From assembly GCA_007844125.1 (NCBI GenBank), contig CM017567.1, forward strand, positions 12,256,428 to 12,320,427: a stretch of 64,000 nt of DNA, written 5' to 3'. The notes beneath the pieces were generated by a model. It worked only from the letters and a program-made list of their open reading frames with translations. It was not told where the DNA came from and searched no databases. Shown here one piece after another: positions 12,074 through 26,044 of this stretch. Source of the DNA: Sinonovacula constricta (lineage: Eukaryota; Mollusca; Bivalvia; Cardiida; Solecurtidae). Numbering within the stretch: the first letter of the stretch is position 1; each line of letters starts with the position of its first letter. The position numbers and the translations under genes were made by a program.

Positions 12074-12944
12074 GTAAAGAATGTCTCTGCTGCAGTATCG
12101 TGCTACGATAAATGCCTAAAAAGGTATAGATGAACTGCTATTTTGCTTTCTTCCTTGTTGTCTGTTACATTTTATGTAGTTTGATTTGTAAGTTGCATTT
12201 TAAATATCGGCATACTTGGTTTCATTTGTGCAACACGACCTCGCCAAACTGATGCGAATTCCTATTAATACCTGATACCCATTTTATAATCGCAGTCTGC
12301 CCTTTAAAATTGTTGCAAGCTACTCTGTTAAAAGCGGACGTCTTAGTTCTTTTCTCTAAAATAGTCTTACTGAACAGCTGCCTTTCCTGCTGTTAGCTGC
12401 TCTAAAATCGCCCCAATAAAATTCCATAAGAGGCTCTGCTCTTAAGAACGGGGCCAATTATGTCAATTTTAGCTGTTTATCGAGGATGCGTAATCTTCTT
12501 AGAAATCAAAGCGCTGAAAAGTGCTATTTGCATGTAAGTTTTACGTTGTTAAGCGATTAAAGGTATGCAACATTTGGTCACATTAATTAATTTTTCCGTA
12601 CTAAATAGATTGCATTGGAAAGCAGGCAAATCTCCAGCTGCAGAACAACCGCCTCTTCTAGATTACTTAAGTTACAACACAGTCACCAACAACCGAAATA
12701 GAAGCAATTATATTAAACATAACATACTTTCTATATTTAACTAAAATAAGGTCTACAATAACTGCTCACAAGTGCTACTAACGCGACCAAAATACATGAA
12801 GTTTAGAAGTAACGACAGATATATTAGTTTGTCGCTAGACCAACTCTATACAATCGGAACACCTCGGATAATTCACAAATCATCTCTCGGATGTATGTAG
12901 TAGTCAGATCACCTCGGCTAATGGGGCTACTTTTGAGACAGGCG

Positions 12945-13205
12945 TCCAAATAAAGATGGCAGCTCGGGTGACAGCTCACTACAGTACGATGCCTGTAAAT
13001 CTTCAATTTGTGTCGGCTTCAAATTTTAATAAAACAGTTTTAATTTACCCCCAACGCAGCAGACACACAGCTGTCAAACGATGACATTGTTTATGTTTTG
13101 TGCGGACTACATTTTATGCATATTCTTCTTCCGACTTCCGGCGAACAAAACGATCGTGATTTCAGTGATCATCATTGCACCAGATACATCCGAGGGATGA
13201 TTGCA
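12945..13205 (+). repeat. CpG-rich promoter-like repeat, copy 1
   Basis: Matches 61.15-61.59 kb in the same orientation. The first half starts AAGATGGCAGCTCGG (YY1-like) and holds a short open frame 12956-13084 beginning MAARVTAHYSTMPV. The second half has TTCCGACTTCCGGCGAACAA (ETS-like ACTTCCGG) and then CATTGCACCAGATACATC. The function is unknown. The motif make-up resembles a TATA-less promoter, but that is inference. Confidence 0.6.
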
Positions 13206-13749
13206 ACTGTAACGGTCCTGCGATAACCAACACTATACCTCTGTGCTCTGGATCTAAATTCCAATTGCAAACCGATAGCCGCAGGAGGCAGTCAGGTCTC
13301 CAGCAGGATATTGCAACAGATTATTACAATATTAGTGTTAACATTTGAACAAAGCCTGGACACAATTAACGCGCCTAACCCCCATCGATGTACATATTTC
13401 TTTTTAAACACGCACTAAATATTCCCAGGCATTTACTGACCGCAGGAGGTCAAGGTCATGTAGGGTCAATCCTTGGTGCTTCCGACTGCTTTCTCACAGC
13501 TCTGGCCGCTGTCGCATGCGGCACGGCCCAAAATCATCAATGTTAACCAAGCTGTCCAACATTAACGAACAACACTTTCGTTTAGGCCCCAGTAATTTCG
13601 TACCCATAAACTATATACACATAAGTTAGTTCTGACTTTCAAAACTCTATACCCTATGTTAGAGTTAAGAGGTAAGCATATTAAATTACACAACCAGATT
13701 TTCTTTTGTAATAATAACAGTACATTCTGCAAAGGAAATCTTTACAAAG
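13206..13749. other. Intergenic, nothing recognised
   Basis: Somewhat richer in CpG than its surroundings just after the repeat, then AT-rich. No gene or repeat is supported. Confidence 0.4.
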
Positions 13750-13762
13750 CAGTACAGTATTG

Positions 13763-14007
13763 GGATGGGATTAGCCGGCATTTTTGCCAATACTGTGAAA
13801 GACATTTTTAACGTTATAGCACCGGGGCAGTTATGAGGTGCCCAGGGACTGAACCCAGCCAGTCCATTATATTCACACCGATGACTCAGGCTTAATGCTG
13901 TCCCCTTGGCCTCGAGTTTTAGGGGGGAAACCGCTACTACCAACTTTAATGTCTTTGGTTTGACCTGGCCGCGGTTTGAACCCGCGACCTCCCAATTCAC
14001 AATCCGA
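13763..14007 (-). mobile_element. tRNA-derived SINE, family B, with 13-bp target-site duplication
   Basis: Flanked by perfect direct repeats CAGTACAGTATTG at 13750-13762 and 14008-14020. The minus strand carries a B-box-like GGTTCAAACCGCGGCC near the right end. The body (TAGCCGGCATTTTTGCCAAT, CTACTACCAACTTTAA, TCTTTGGTTTGACC) also occurs at 35.55-35.83 kb. The A-box part is shortened here. Confidence 0.8.
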
Positions 14008-14020
14008 CAGTACAGTATTG

Positions 14021-14575
14021 TATAAGAAGTATATAAATGGCAATAATTTACTACCTTTTTTACCTTAACACTAATTTTGCACGTCTAATGAACAAAATCG
14101 ATAACTGTTAATTGCTTCAGTAGTTTTAGAAAGATGGCCAAATTCTTATGAAAGTTCCTTAAAAATACAGTCTTGCCTTGTTAACTTTCGATTTCGTGAA
14201 GGAAATAGATTATTTTATTAAATCAGAAATGAAGAAAACTGAATTAGGTTTCACCTGCCACACGTATTTGTAAAATACAAAGTTGAGTTAACTAATATTT
14301 GTTACAAATTGTCTTACACTTAATGGTTTACATTTTTGCGATCACAATTAGATTTGTCAATTACCTTAAGGTGTCTTAAATTTCTGTCCATGAGAGACGC
14401 TGTAATATTCAGTCGGGTGAACTTGGATCAGCATTTGTACGTAAAAATGGGGTTAGACAGCTATGCCAATAAAAATCTGACAAGATACAGTGTTTATATT
14501 ACATCTTTTTTTAAGAACAATAGCAGTCTTAATTTATACGTAAACATAACACCATTATATTGAATCATAACAAAC
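14021..14575. other. Intergenic spacer before the minisatellite
   Basis: AT-rich, no recognised feature. Confidence 0.4.
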
Positions 14576-17500
14576 AAGCAGTGTGTTGAAATATGACAAA
14601 CCACCAGTATGTTGAAACACAACAAATCACCAGTATGTTGAAACATAACAAACCACCAGTATGTTGAAACATAACAAACAATCAGTATGTTGAAACATAA
14701 CAAACCACCAGTATGTTGAACATAACAAACCACCAGTATGTTGAACACAACAAACTACCAGTATGTTGAACATAACAAACTACCAGTATGTTGAACATAA
14801 CAAACTACCAGTATGTTGAACATAACAAACCACCAGTATGTTGAACATAACAAACCACCAGTATGTTGAATTAAACAAACCACCAGTATGTTGAACATAA
14901 CAAACTATCAGTATGTTGAACATAACAAACCACCAATATGTTGAACACAACAAACTACCAGTATGTTGAACACAACAAACTACCGGTATGTTGAACATAA
15001 CAAACCACCATTATGTTGAACATAACAAACCACCAGTATGTTGAACATAACAAACCACCAGTATGTTGAACATAACAAACTATCAGTATGTTGAACACAA
15101 CAAACTATCAGTATGTTGAATATAACAAACCACCAGTATGTTGAACATAACACACCACCAGTATGTTGAACATAACACACCACTAGTATGTTGAACATAA
15201 CACACCACCAGAATGTTGAACATAACACACCACTAGTATGTTGAACATAACACACCGCCAGTATGTTGAACATAACACACCGCCAGTATGTTGAACATAA
15301 CACATCACCAGTATGTTGAATCATAACAAACCACCAGTATATTGAACATAACAAACCACCAGTATGTTGAACATAACACACCACTAGTATATTGAACATA
15401 ACAAACCACCAGTATGTTGAACATAACAAACTACCAGTATGTTGAACACAACAAACTACCAGTATGTTGAACACAACAAACTACCAGTATGTTGAACATA
15501 ACAAACCACCAGTATGTTGAACATAACACACCACCAGTATGTTGAACATAACAAACTACCAGTATGTTGAACACAAGAAACTACCAGTATGTTGAACATA
15601 ACAAACCACCAGTATGTTGAACATAACACACCACCAGTATGTTGAACATAACAAACTACCAGTATGTTGAACACAACAAACCACCAGTATGTTGAACATA
15701 ACAAACCACCAGTATGTTGAACATAACAAACCACCAGTATGTTGAACATAACACACCACCAGTATGTTGAATCATAACAAACCACCAGTATGTTGAACAT
15801 AACACACCACCAGTATGTTGAACATAACAAACTATCAGTATGTTGAACATAACACACCACTAGTATATTGAACATAACAAACCACCAGTATGTTGAACAT
15901 AACACACCACTAGTATATTGAACATAACAAACCACCAGTATGTTGAACATAACAAACCACCAGTATGTTGAACACAACAAACTACCAGTATGTTGAACAT
16001 AACAAACTACCAGTATGTTGAACACAACAAACTACCAGTATGTTGAACACAACAAACCACCAGTATGTTGAACACAACAAACTACCGGTATGTTGAAACC
16101 TAACAAACTACCAGTATGTTGAACATAACACACCACTAGTATATTGAACATAACAAACCACCAGTATGTTGAACATAACAAACCACCAGTATGTTGAATA
16201 CAACAAACTACCAGCATGTTGAACATAACACACCACCAGTATGTTGAACATAACAAACCACCAGTATGTTGAACATAACAAACTACCAGTATGTTGAACA
16301 CAACAAACTACCAGTATGTTGAACATAACAAACTATCAGTATGTTGAACACAACAAACCACCAGTACGTTGAACATAACAAACCACCAGTATGGTGAACA
16401 CAACAAACTACCAGTATATTGAACATAACAAACTATCAGTATGTTGAACATAACAAACCACCAGTATGTTGAACACAACAAACTACCAGTATGTTGAACA
16501 TAACAAACCACCAGTATGTTGAACACAACAAACTACCAGTATGTTGAACACAACAAACTATCAGTATGTTGAACATAACACACCACCAGTATGTTGAACA
16601 CAAGAAACTTTCAGTATGTTGAACATAACAAACCACCAGTATGTTGAACACAACAAACTATCAGTATGTTGAACATAACAAACCACCAGTATGTTGAACA
16701 CAACAAACTATCAGTATGTTGAACATAACAAACCACCAGTATGTTGAACACAACAAACTACCAGTATGTTGAACACAACACACCACCAGTATGTTGAACA
16801 TAACACACCACTAGTATGTTGAACATAACACACCACTAGTATGTTGAACATAACACACCACCAGTATGTTGAACAAAACACACCACCAGTATGTTGAACA
16901 TAACACACCGCCCGTATGTTGAACATAACACACCACCAGTATGTTGAACAAAAACACACCACCAGTATGTTGAACATAACACACCGCCAGTATGTTGAAC
17001 ATAACACACCACCTGTATGTTGAACATAACACACCACTAGTATGTTGCACATAACACACCACTAGTATGTTGAACATAACACACCGCCCGTATGTTGAAC
17101 ACAACAAACTACCAGTATGTTGAACATAACACACCACTAGTATGTTGAACATAACACACCACTAGTATGTTGAACATAACACACCACCAGTATGTTGAAC
17201 AAAACACACCACCAGTATGTTGAACATAACACACCGCCCGTATGTTGAACATAACACACCACCAGTATGTTGAACAAAAACACACCACCAGTATGTTGAA
17301 CATAACACACCGCCAGTATGTTGAACATAACACACCACCTGTATGTTGAACATAACACACCACTAGTATGTTGCACATAACACACCACCAGTATGTTGAA
17401 CATAACACACCACCAGTATGTTGAACATAACACACCACCTGTATGACCAGTATGTTGAACATAACACACCACCAGTATGACCAGTATGTTGAACATAACA

Positions 17501-20500
17501 CACCACTAGTATGTTGAACATAACAAACCACCAATATGTTGAACATAACACACCACTAGTATGTTGAACATAACACACCACTAGTATGTTGAACATAACA
17601 CACCGCCAGTATGTTGAACATAACACACCACCAGTATGTTGAACATAACACACCACCAGTATGTTGAACCTAACACACCGCCAGTATGTTGAACATAACA
17701 CACCACCAGTATGTTGAACATAACACACCGCCAGTATGTTGAACATAACACACCAGCAGTATGACCAGTATGTTGAACATAACACACCACCAGTATGTTG
17801 AACCTAACACACCACCAGTATGTTGAACATAACACACCACCAGTATGTTGAACATAACACACCAGCAGTATGACCAGTATGTTGAACATAACACACCACC
17901 AGTATGTTGAACCTAACACACCACCAGTATGTTGAACATAACACACCACCAGTATGTTGAACATAACACACCACCAGTATGTTGAACATAACACACCACC
18001 AGTATGTTGAACCTAACACACCACCAGTATGTTGAACATAACACACCAGCAGTATGACCAGTATGTTGAACATAACACACCACCAGTATGTTGAACATAA
18101 CACACCACCAGTATGTTGAACATAACAAACCACCAATATGTTGAACATAACAAACTACCAGTATGTTGAACATAACACTCCACCAGTATGTTGAACACAA
18201 GAAACTTTCAGTATGTTGAACATAACAAACCACCAGTATGTTGAACACAACAAACTATCAGTATGTTGAACATAACAAACCACCAGTATGTTGAACACAA
18301 CAAACTATCAGTATGTTGAACATAACAAACCACCAGTATGTTGAACACAACAAACTACCAGTATGTTGAACACAACACACCACCAGTATGTTGAACATAA
18401 CACACCACTAGTATGTTGAACATAACACACCACTAGTATGTTGAACATAACACACCACCAGTATGTTGAACAAAACACACCACCAGTATGTTGAACATAA
18501 CACACCACCTGTATGTTGAACATAACACACCACTAGTATGTTGCACATAACACACCACTAGTATGTTGAACATAACACACCACCTGTATGTTGAACATAA
18601 CACACCACCAGTATGTTGAACATAACACACCACCAGTATGTTGAACATAACACACCACCAGTATGACCAGTATGTTGAACATAACACACCACCAGTATGA
18701 CCAGTATGTTGAACATAACACACCACTAGTATGTTGAACATAACAAACCACCAATATGTTGAACATAACAAACCACCAATATGTTGAACATAACACACCA
18801 CTAGTATGTTGAACATAACACACCACTAGTATGTTGAACATAACACACCGCCAGTATGTTGAACATAACACACCACCAGTATGTTGAACATAACACACCG
18901 CCAGTATGTTGAACATAACACACCAGCAGTATGTTGAACATAACACACCAGCAGTATGTTGAACATAACACACCAGCAGTATGTTGAACATAGCACACCA
19001 CTAGTATGTTGAACATAACACACCACCAGTATGTTGAACATAACACACCAGCAGTATGTTGAACATAACACACCGCCAGTATGTTGAACCTAACACACCA
19101 CCAGTATGTTGAACATAACACACCAGCAGTATGTTGAACATAACACACCGCCAGTATGTTGAACATAACACACCACTAGTATGTTGAACATAACACACCG
19201 CCAGTATGTTGAACATAACACACCAGCAGTATGACCAGTATGTTGAACATAACACACCACCAGTATGTTGAACCTAACACACCACCAGTATGTTGAACAT
19301 AACACACCAGCAGTATGTTGAACATAACACACCACCAGTATGTTGAACATAACACACCACCAATATCTTGAACATAACACACCACCAATATCTTGAACAT
19401 AACACACCACCAGTATGTTGAACATAACACACCACCAATATCTTGAACATAACACACCACCAGTATGTTGAACATAACACACCACCAATATCTTGAACAT
19501 AACACACCACCAGTATGTTGAACATAACACACCAGCAGTATGTTGAACATGACACACCACCAATATGTTGAACCTAACACACCACCAGTATGTTGAACAT
19601 AACACACCAGCAGTATGTTGAACATAACACACCACCAATATGTTGAACCTAACACACCACCAGTATGTTGAACCTAACACACCACTAGTATGTTGAACCT
19701 AACACACCACTAGTATGTTGAACATAACACACCACCAATATGTTGAACATAACACACCAGCAGTATGTTGAACATAACACACCACCAATATCTTGAACAT
19801 AACACACCACCAGTATGTTGAACATAACACACCAGCAGTATGTTGAACATAACACACCACCAATATGTTGAACATAACACACCACTAGTATGTTGCACAT
19901 AACACACCACCAATATCTTGAACATAACACACCACCAGTATGTTGAACATAACACACCAGCAGTATGTTGAACATAACACACCACCAGTATGTTGAACAT
20001 AACACACCAGCAGTATGTTGAACATAACACACCACCAATATGTTGAACCTAACACACCACCAGTATGTTGAACCTAACACACCACTAGTATGTTGAACCT
20101 AACACACCACTAGTATGTTGAACATAACACACCACCAATATGTTGAACCTAACACACCACCAATATGTTGAACCTAACACACCACCAATATGTTGAACCT
20201 AACACACCACTAGTATGTTGAACATAACACACCACCAATATCTTGAACATAACACACCACCAGTATGTTGAACATAACACACCAGCAGTATGTTGAACAT
20301 AACACACCACCAATATGTTGAACCTAACACACCACCAGTATGTTGAACCTAACACACCACCAGTATGTTGAACCTAACACACCACCAGTATGTTGAACCT
20401 AACACACCACCAGTATGTTGAACATAACAAACCACCAGTATGTTGAACATAACACACCAGCAGTATGACCAATATGTTGAACATAACACACCACCAATAT

Positions 20501-23500
20501 GTTGAACATAACACACCGCCAGTATGTTGAACATAACACACCACCAGTATGTTGAACATAACACACCACCAGTATGTTGAACATAACACACCACCAATAT
20601 GTTGAACATAACACACCGCCAGTATGTTGAACATAACACACCACCAGTATGTTGAACATAACACACCGCCAGTATGTTGAACATAACACACCACCAGTAT
20701 GACCAGTATGTTGAACATAACACACCACCAATATGTTGAACATAACACACCGCCAGTATGTTGAACATAACACACCACCAGTATGTTGAACATAACACAC
20801 CACCAGTATGTTGAACATAACACACCACCAATATGTTGAACATAACACACCACCAGTATGTTGAACATAACACACCGCCAGTATGTTGAACATAACACAC
20901 CACCAGTATGTTGAACATAACACACCGCCAGTATGTTGAACATAACACACCACCAGTATGTTGAACATAACACACCACCAGTATGTTGAACATAACACAC
21001 CGCCAGTATGTTGAACATAACACACCACCAGTATGTTGAACATAACACACCACCAGTATGTTGAACATAACACACCACCAATATGTTGAACATAACACAC
21101 CACCAATATGTTGAACATAACACACCGCCAGTATGTTGAACATAACACACCACCAGTATGTTGAACATAACACACCGCCAGTATGTTGAACATAACACAC
21201 CACCAGTATGTTGAACCTAACACACCGCCAGTATGTTGAACATAGCACACCGCCAGTATGTTGAACATAACACACCGCCAGTATGTTGAACATAACACAC
21301 CACCAGTATGTTGAACATAACACACCACCAATATGTTGAACATAACACACCGCCAGTATGTTGAACATAACACACCACCAGTATGTTGAACATAACACAC
21401 CGCCAGTATGTTGAACATAACACACCACCAGTATGTTGAACCTAACACACCACCAGTATGTTGAACATAACAAACCACCAGTATGTTGAACATAACACAC
21501 CACCAGTATGTTGAACCTAACACACCGCCAGTATGTTGAACACAACACACCACCAGTATGTTGAACCTAACACACCGCCAGTATGTTGAACATAGCACAC
21601 CGCCAGTATGTTGAACATAACACACCGCCAGTATGTTGAACATAACACACCACCAGTATGACCAGTATGTTGAACATAACACACCACCAGTATGACCAGT
21701 ATGTTGAACATAACACACCACCAGTATGACCAGTATGTTGAACATAACACACCACCAGTATGTTGAACATAACACACCGCCAGTATGTTGAACATAACAC
21801 ACCACCAGTATGACCAGTATGTTGAACATAACACACCACTAGTATTTTGAACATAACACACCACTAGTATGTTGAACATAACACACTGCCAGTATGTTGA
21901 ACATAACACACCACCAGTATGACCAGTATGTTGAACATAACACACCACTAGTATGTTGAACATAACACACCACTAGTATGTTGAACATAACACACCACTA
22001 GTATGTTGAACATAACACACTGCCAGTATGTTGAACATAACAAACTACCAGTATGTTGAACATAACACACCACTAGTATGTTGAAACATAACAAACTACC
22101 AGTATGGTGAAACATAACAAACTACTAGTATGTTGAACACAACACACCACCAGTATGACCAGTATGTTGAACATAACACACCACCAGTATGTTGAAACAT
22201 AACAAACTACCAGTATGGTGAAACATAACAAACTACTAGTATGTTGAACATAACACACCACCAGTATGACCAGTATGTTGAACATAACACACCACTAGTA
22301 TGTTGAAACATAACAAACTACCAGTATGGTGAAACATAACAAACTACTAGTATGTTGAACACAACACACCACCAGTATGTTGAACATAACACACCACCAG
22401 TATGTTGAACATAACACACCACTAGTATGTTGAACATAACACACCGCCAGTATGTTGAACATAACACACCACTAGTATGTTGAACATAACACACCACTAG
22501 TATGTTGAACATAACACACCGCCAGTATGTTGAACATAACACACCACTAGTATGTTGAACATAACACACCACTAGTATGTTGAACATAACACACCACCAG
22601 TATGTTGAACATAACAAACCACCAGTATATTGAACACAACAAACTATCAGTATGTTGAACATAGCACACCAGTAGTATGTTGAACATAACACACCACCAG
22701 TATGTTGAACATAACACACCACTAGTATGTTGAACATAACAAACCACCAGTATGTTGAACATAACAAACCACCAGTATATTGAATACAACAAACTATCAG
22801 TATGTTGAACATAACAAACCACCAGTATGTTGAACACAACAAACTACCGGTATGTTGAACATAACAAACCACCAGTATGTTGAACATAACACACCACTAG
22901 TATGTTGAACATAGCACACCACTAGTATGTTGAACATAACACACCACTAGTATGTTGAACATAGCACACCACTAGTATGTTGAACATAACACACCACCAG
23001 TATGTTGAACATAACACACCACTAGTATGTTGAACATAACACACCACCAGTATGTTGAACATAACACACCACCAGTATGTTGAACATAACAAACCACCAG
23101 TATGTTGAACATAACACACCACCAGTATGTTGAACATAACACACCACCAGTATGTTGAACATAGCACACCACTAGTATGTTGAACATAACACACCACCAG
23201 TATGTTGAACATAACACACCACTAGTATGTTGAACATAACACACCACCAGTATGTTGAACATAACACACCACCAGTATGTTGAACATAACAAACCACCAG
23301 TATGTTGAACATAACAAACTACCAGTATGTTGAAACATAACAAACCACCAGTATGTTGAAACATAACAAACCACCAGTACGTTGAAACATAACAAACCAC
23401 CAGTATGTTGAAACATAACAAACCACTAGTATATTGAACATAACAAACTACCGGTATGTTGAACATAACAAACCACCAGTATGTTGAAACATAACAAACC

Positions 23501-23655
23501 ACCAGTATGTTGAAACATAACAAACCACTAGTATATTGAACATAACAAACTACCGGTATGTTGAACATAACAAACCACCAGTATGTTGAAACATAACAAA
23601 CCACCAGTATGTTGAAACATAACAAACTACCAGTATGTTGAATTTTAACAAACCA
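14576..23655. repeat. Giant minisatellite, 25-bp unit, about 9.1 kb
   Basis: Tandem units with the core CCAGTATGTTGAACATAAC followed by ACACCA or AAACCA; dividing length by unit gives roughly 360 copies. Variants are: ACA to AAA; CCACC to CCGCC, CCACT or CCAGC; TTGAACAC for TTGAACAT; TTGAACCT; CAATATCTTG; a 26-bp form with TTGAAACAT; and a 9-bp insert ACCAGTATG. AAACCA and 26-bp forms dominate the outer parts, and ACACCA forms the centre (about 16.8-22 kb). The minus strand of the unit has no stop in any frame, so long open frames appear (for example 20399-21829 and 20349-21548) with a 25-residue period such as CYVQHTGGVLCSTYWW. These are best read as a by-product of the repeat. Confidence 0.97.
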
Positions 23656-23970
23656 CAATTGCACAGGTGAACAGCGCAATTGCTAGTGACTGCAGCAAAT
23701 ACTGCATCTCAGGATCTTCACTATTTGACTTGGCCTGACCAGTTTTTGCATTTCTGCTGAACATGATACATTGGCTTGTAAAGGAATGATCCCTTGTCTT
23801 GTAAAGGAATGATCCCTTGTCTTGCATGGATCAATATTTACTCATAATAAATCTTTAACTTAATATAGTAAATTAAAGGTTAATATTACTGCTATTCATA
23901 AATCCCATTAAATTATTTGTTTTTGGACATTTATCACAGCAACATAATTCATGGTTATTATAGTGATGTT
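23656..23970. other. Intergenic after the minisatellite
   Basis: Contains a short direct repeat (CTTGTAAAGGAATGATCCCT, two copies, 23775-23820). Otherwise nothing is recognised. Confidence 0.5.
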
Positions 23971-23974
23971 AAGT

Positions 23975-24165
23975 TATTTTTCGGAGAGGAGAACCCCAGA
24001 TTTATGTCTTGGTAGAACCTCCGGAGCTTCACAGGTCATCAGGAGGACCTCCCCTTATAAAATTTCCTGGTCAGACTGGGATTTGAATTCACCTGATAAG
24101 GGGCCATGGAGTCAGAGGAGTAACAAAATGGTGAATCGTCTCACTAGGCAACCAATGTATTTTAG
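23975..24165 (-). mobile_element. SINE-like fragment
   Basis: The minus strand reads GTTGCCTAGTGAGACGATTC and then GAATTCAAATCCCAG, which resemble tRNA A and B boxes, followed by an unrelated body. It is partly like the element near 31.95-32.11 kb (both carry GGTTCTACC in the body). No clear target-site duplication was found. Confidence 0.4.
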
Positions 24166-24179
24166 TTTTACTGCAATAT

Positions 24180-25130
24180 AATCCCAAAGGTACGCAGCAT
24201 CAAACATATATTTAGGAATTGATCGATAATCAATAAAATTTTAATTTCAATATAATTATATTTTCAATATAATTATATCCATTTAAAATATATACTGCAC
24301 TTACTATTTTATTTTTAAAATGCTTTCATTTGGATATTATAAAAACAGCACTCATTTTATTGTATTTTTTTATTTTCAGATCAACATGAACATATTGCAT
24401 ATAAAACTTACCTTTTAAAACCACATAATAGACTTTTTTTCCAATAAAAGTTCACATGAATGAGAAATATGATGAAAGATATAAAACACTTGAACACGAG
24501 TCACCTCTAGTTATTTTGGACCATAGGGCACACACTTTTTATGTTTTGTTATATTCAATATAAAAAAGCAAATCCTTTTATCTTTATGAAGTTTCTATAT
24601 TGTAAATACAGTGTTACAGCTTTACACACTAAGCCCCTGCCCCCCACCCCCCCACCCCCTTCCCTATGTAACTGTGCCTGTCTGACAGTCTTCTACATGA
24701 CACAAAATAGTTCTATGTAGTTTCATTTACTGTTTGGTTACCTTTCTTAAGTCTAGTATTTTGTTCAAAACCAAATTTAATTATTTGACAAAAGTTAATT
24801 CATCTGTGACAAGAAGGGCAAAGCAAGGTGATATATATGCCCCAAAGTTAAGACACAAGTGCAAATAATATGATTCATTTGTAAAGAAATTATGCTGAGA
24901 AATAATTATTTATTATTATCATTATTAATAATGAGTTATTCACAGATCCTAAACATAATCAATCCACAAAGATCAATCCAAAACGAAAGTGTAAAATACC
25001 ACTTGAAGCTTTATTCTGCCATCTGTAAATAATTGCCCATTCAACAGTAGGTAGAAATTTAACAAATGGCTCATATATTATTCATAAACATAAATTTTAT
25101 TTTCATTATAAAAAATATAAAATTCATTAT
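24180..25130. other. Intergenic, AT-rich
   Basis: No gene seen. A C-rich run (about 24631-24660) and AT-rich low-complexity stretches are present. Confidence 0.5.
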
Positions 25131-25135
25131 AAAAC

Positions 25136-25895
25136 AAGATGGCCATGATGGACCTATTTCGCTCACCTGAGTGCCTTAGATATATAGCTCTTGGGGCTAT
25201 GCTTTTAGACCATTCAGAAAATTCTTTCAAAACTCTCCATACATGGCCACCAAAGGAATAAAGAAACCAAATATCACAATGCTCTCTGACAAAAGGATTT
25301 TCAAAGTTTTCTTATATAGATATATATGGAGCATGTTTTTTTTAAAGGATCAGAATTCTTTGAACAATCTTGATACATGACCACCTGCATGTTTACCAAA
25401 TATCATGTCTCTAGTCCTTGCAGTTTCTGACAAGAAGATGCTCTATGGTTTCCTATACATAAATAAATGAAAAATGTCCATGGCCTGGCAGCCAGGTTTT
25501 TTGATGAATCAGAATTCTTTGAACAATCTTTATACAGAGCTATGCGATTGTGTACTAAACATCAAAGCTCTAACTCCTGTTTTCCTATATAACCTCGTAT
25601 GGAAATTAGCCACACACCTGGCAGCCATATTTTGTTATGAATCAGAATCCTTTTAACCATTGTGATACAGGGCAATTTTTCTATATAGCCTTATATGGAA
25701 ACTGGCCATGCCCCTAGTGGCCATGTTATTTTTTTGATGGATCAGAATTATTTGAACAACTTTTCATTCCACCTGCCTACTTAAGCTTCTGAGAAAATTT
25801 GGCTGAATATGGCCAAACGCTTTCAGAGGAGATGTTGTTTAAAAATGTTGACAGATATGTGACGCCCCACGATCAAAAGGTGAGCAAATGACATC
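25136..25895. repeat. Dispersed repeat with internal ~150-bp units, copy 1
   Basis: Starts GGCCATGATGGACC, then TTCGCTCACCTGAGTGCC, and ends near AAAGGTGAGC. Inside, GAATCAGAATTCTTTGAACA and TATATGGAAA recur about every 130-160 bases, four times with decay. The same opening occurs at 40.26 and 41.06 kb. I recall repeats of this look from bivalve genomes, but cannot name the family. Confidence 0.6.
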
Positions 25896-26044
25896 ATCAC
25901 AAAACACAATGATTGTTGGTAGGATGTTCAGCTGCTAACATTTAGAACAAGGAACAATAACATGCTTGACAACTAATAAAACTTTGTTAGCTTCATGGTG
26001 TTACATTTTTAATAACAAATACAAAACTTATAATTACATGCCAA

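Noticed and set aside
20349..21829. Long Cys-rich repetitive protein genes on the minus strand
   Set aside because: The open frames follow from a stop-free 25-bp unit read in all frames. Overlapping versions exist in each frame, and there is no distinct start, splice site or non-repeat domain.
14576..23655. CRISPR array
   Set aside because: Units are contiguous copies of one 25-bp sequence with point variants; there are no unique spacers, no cas genes, and the context is animal DNA.
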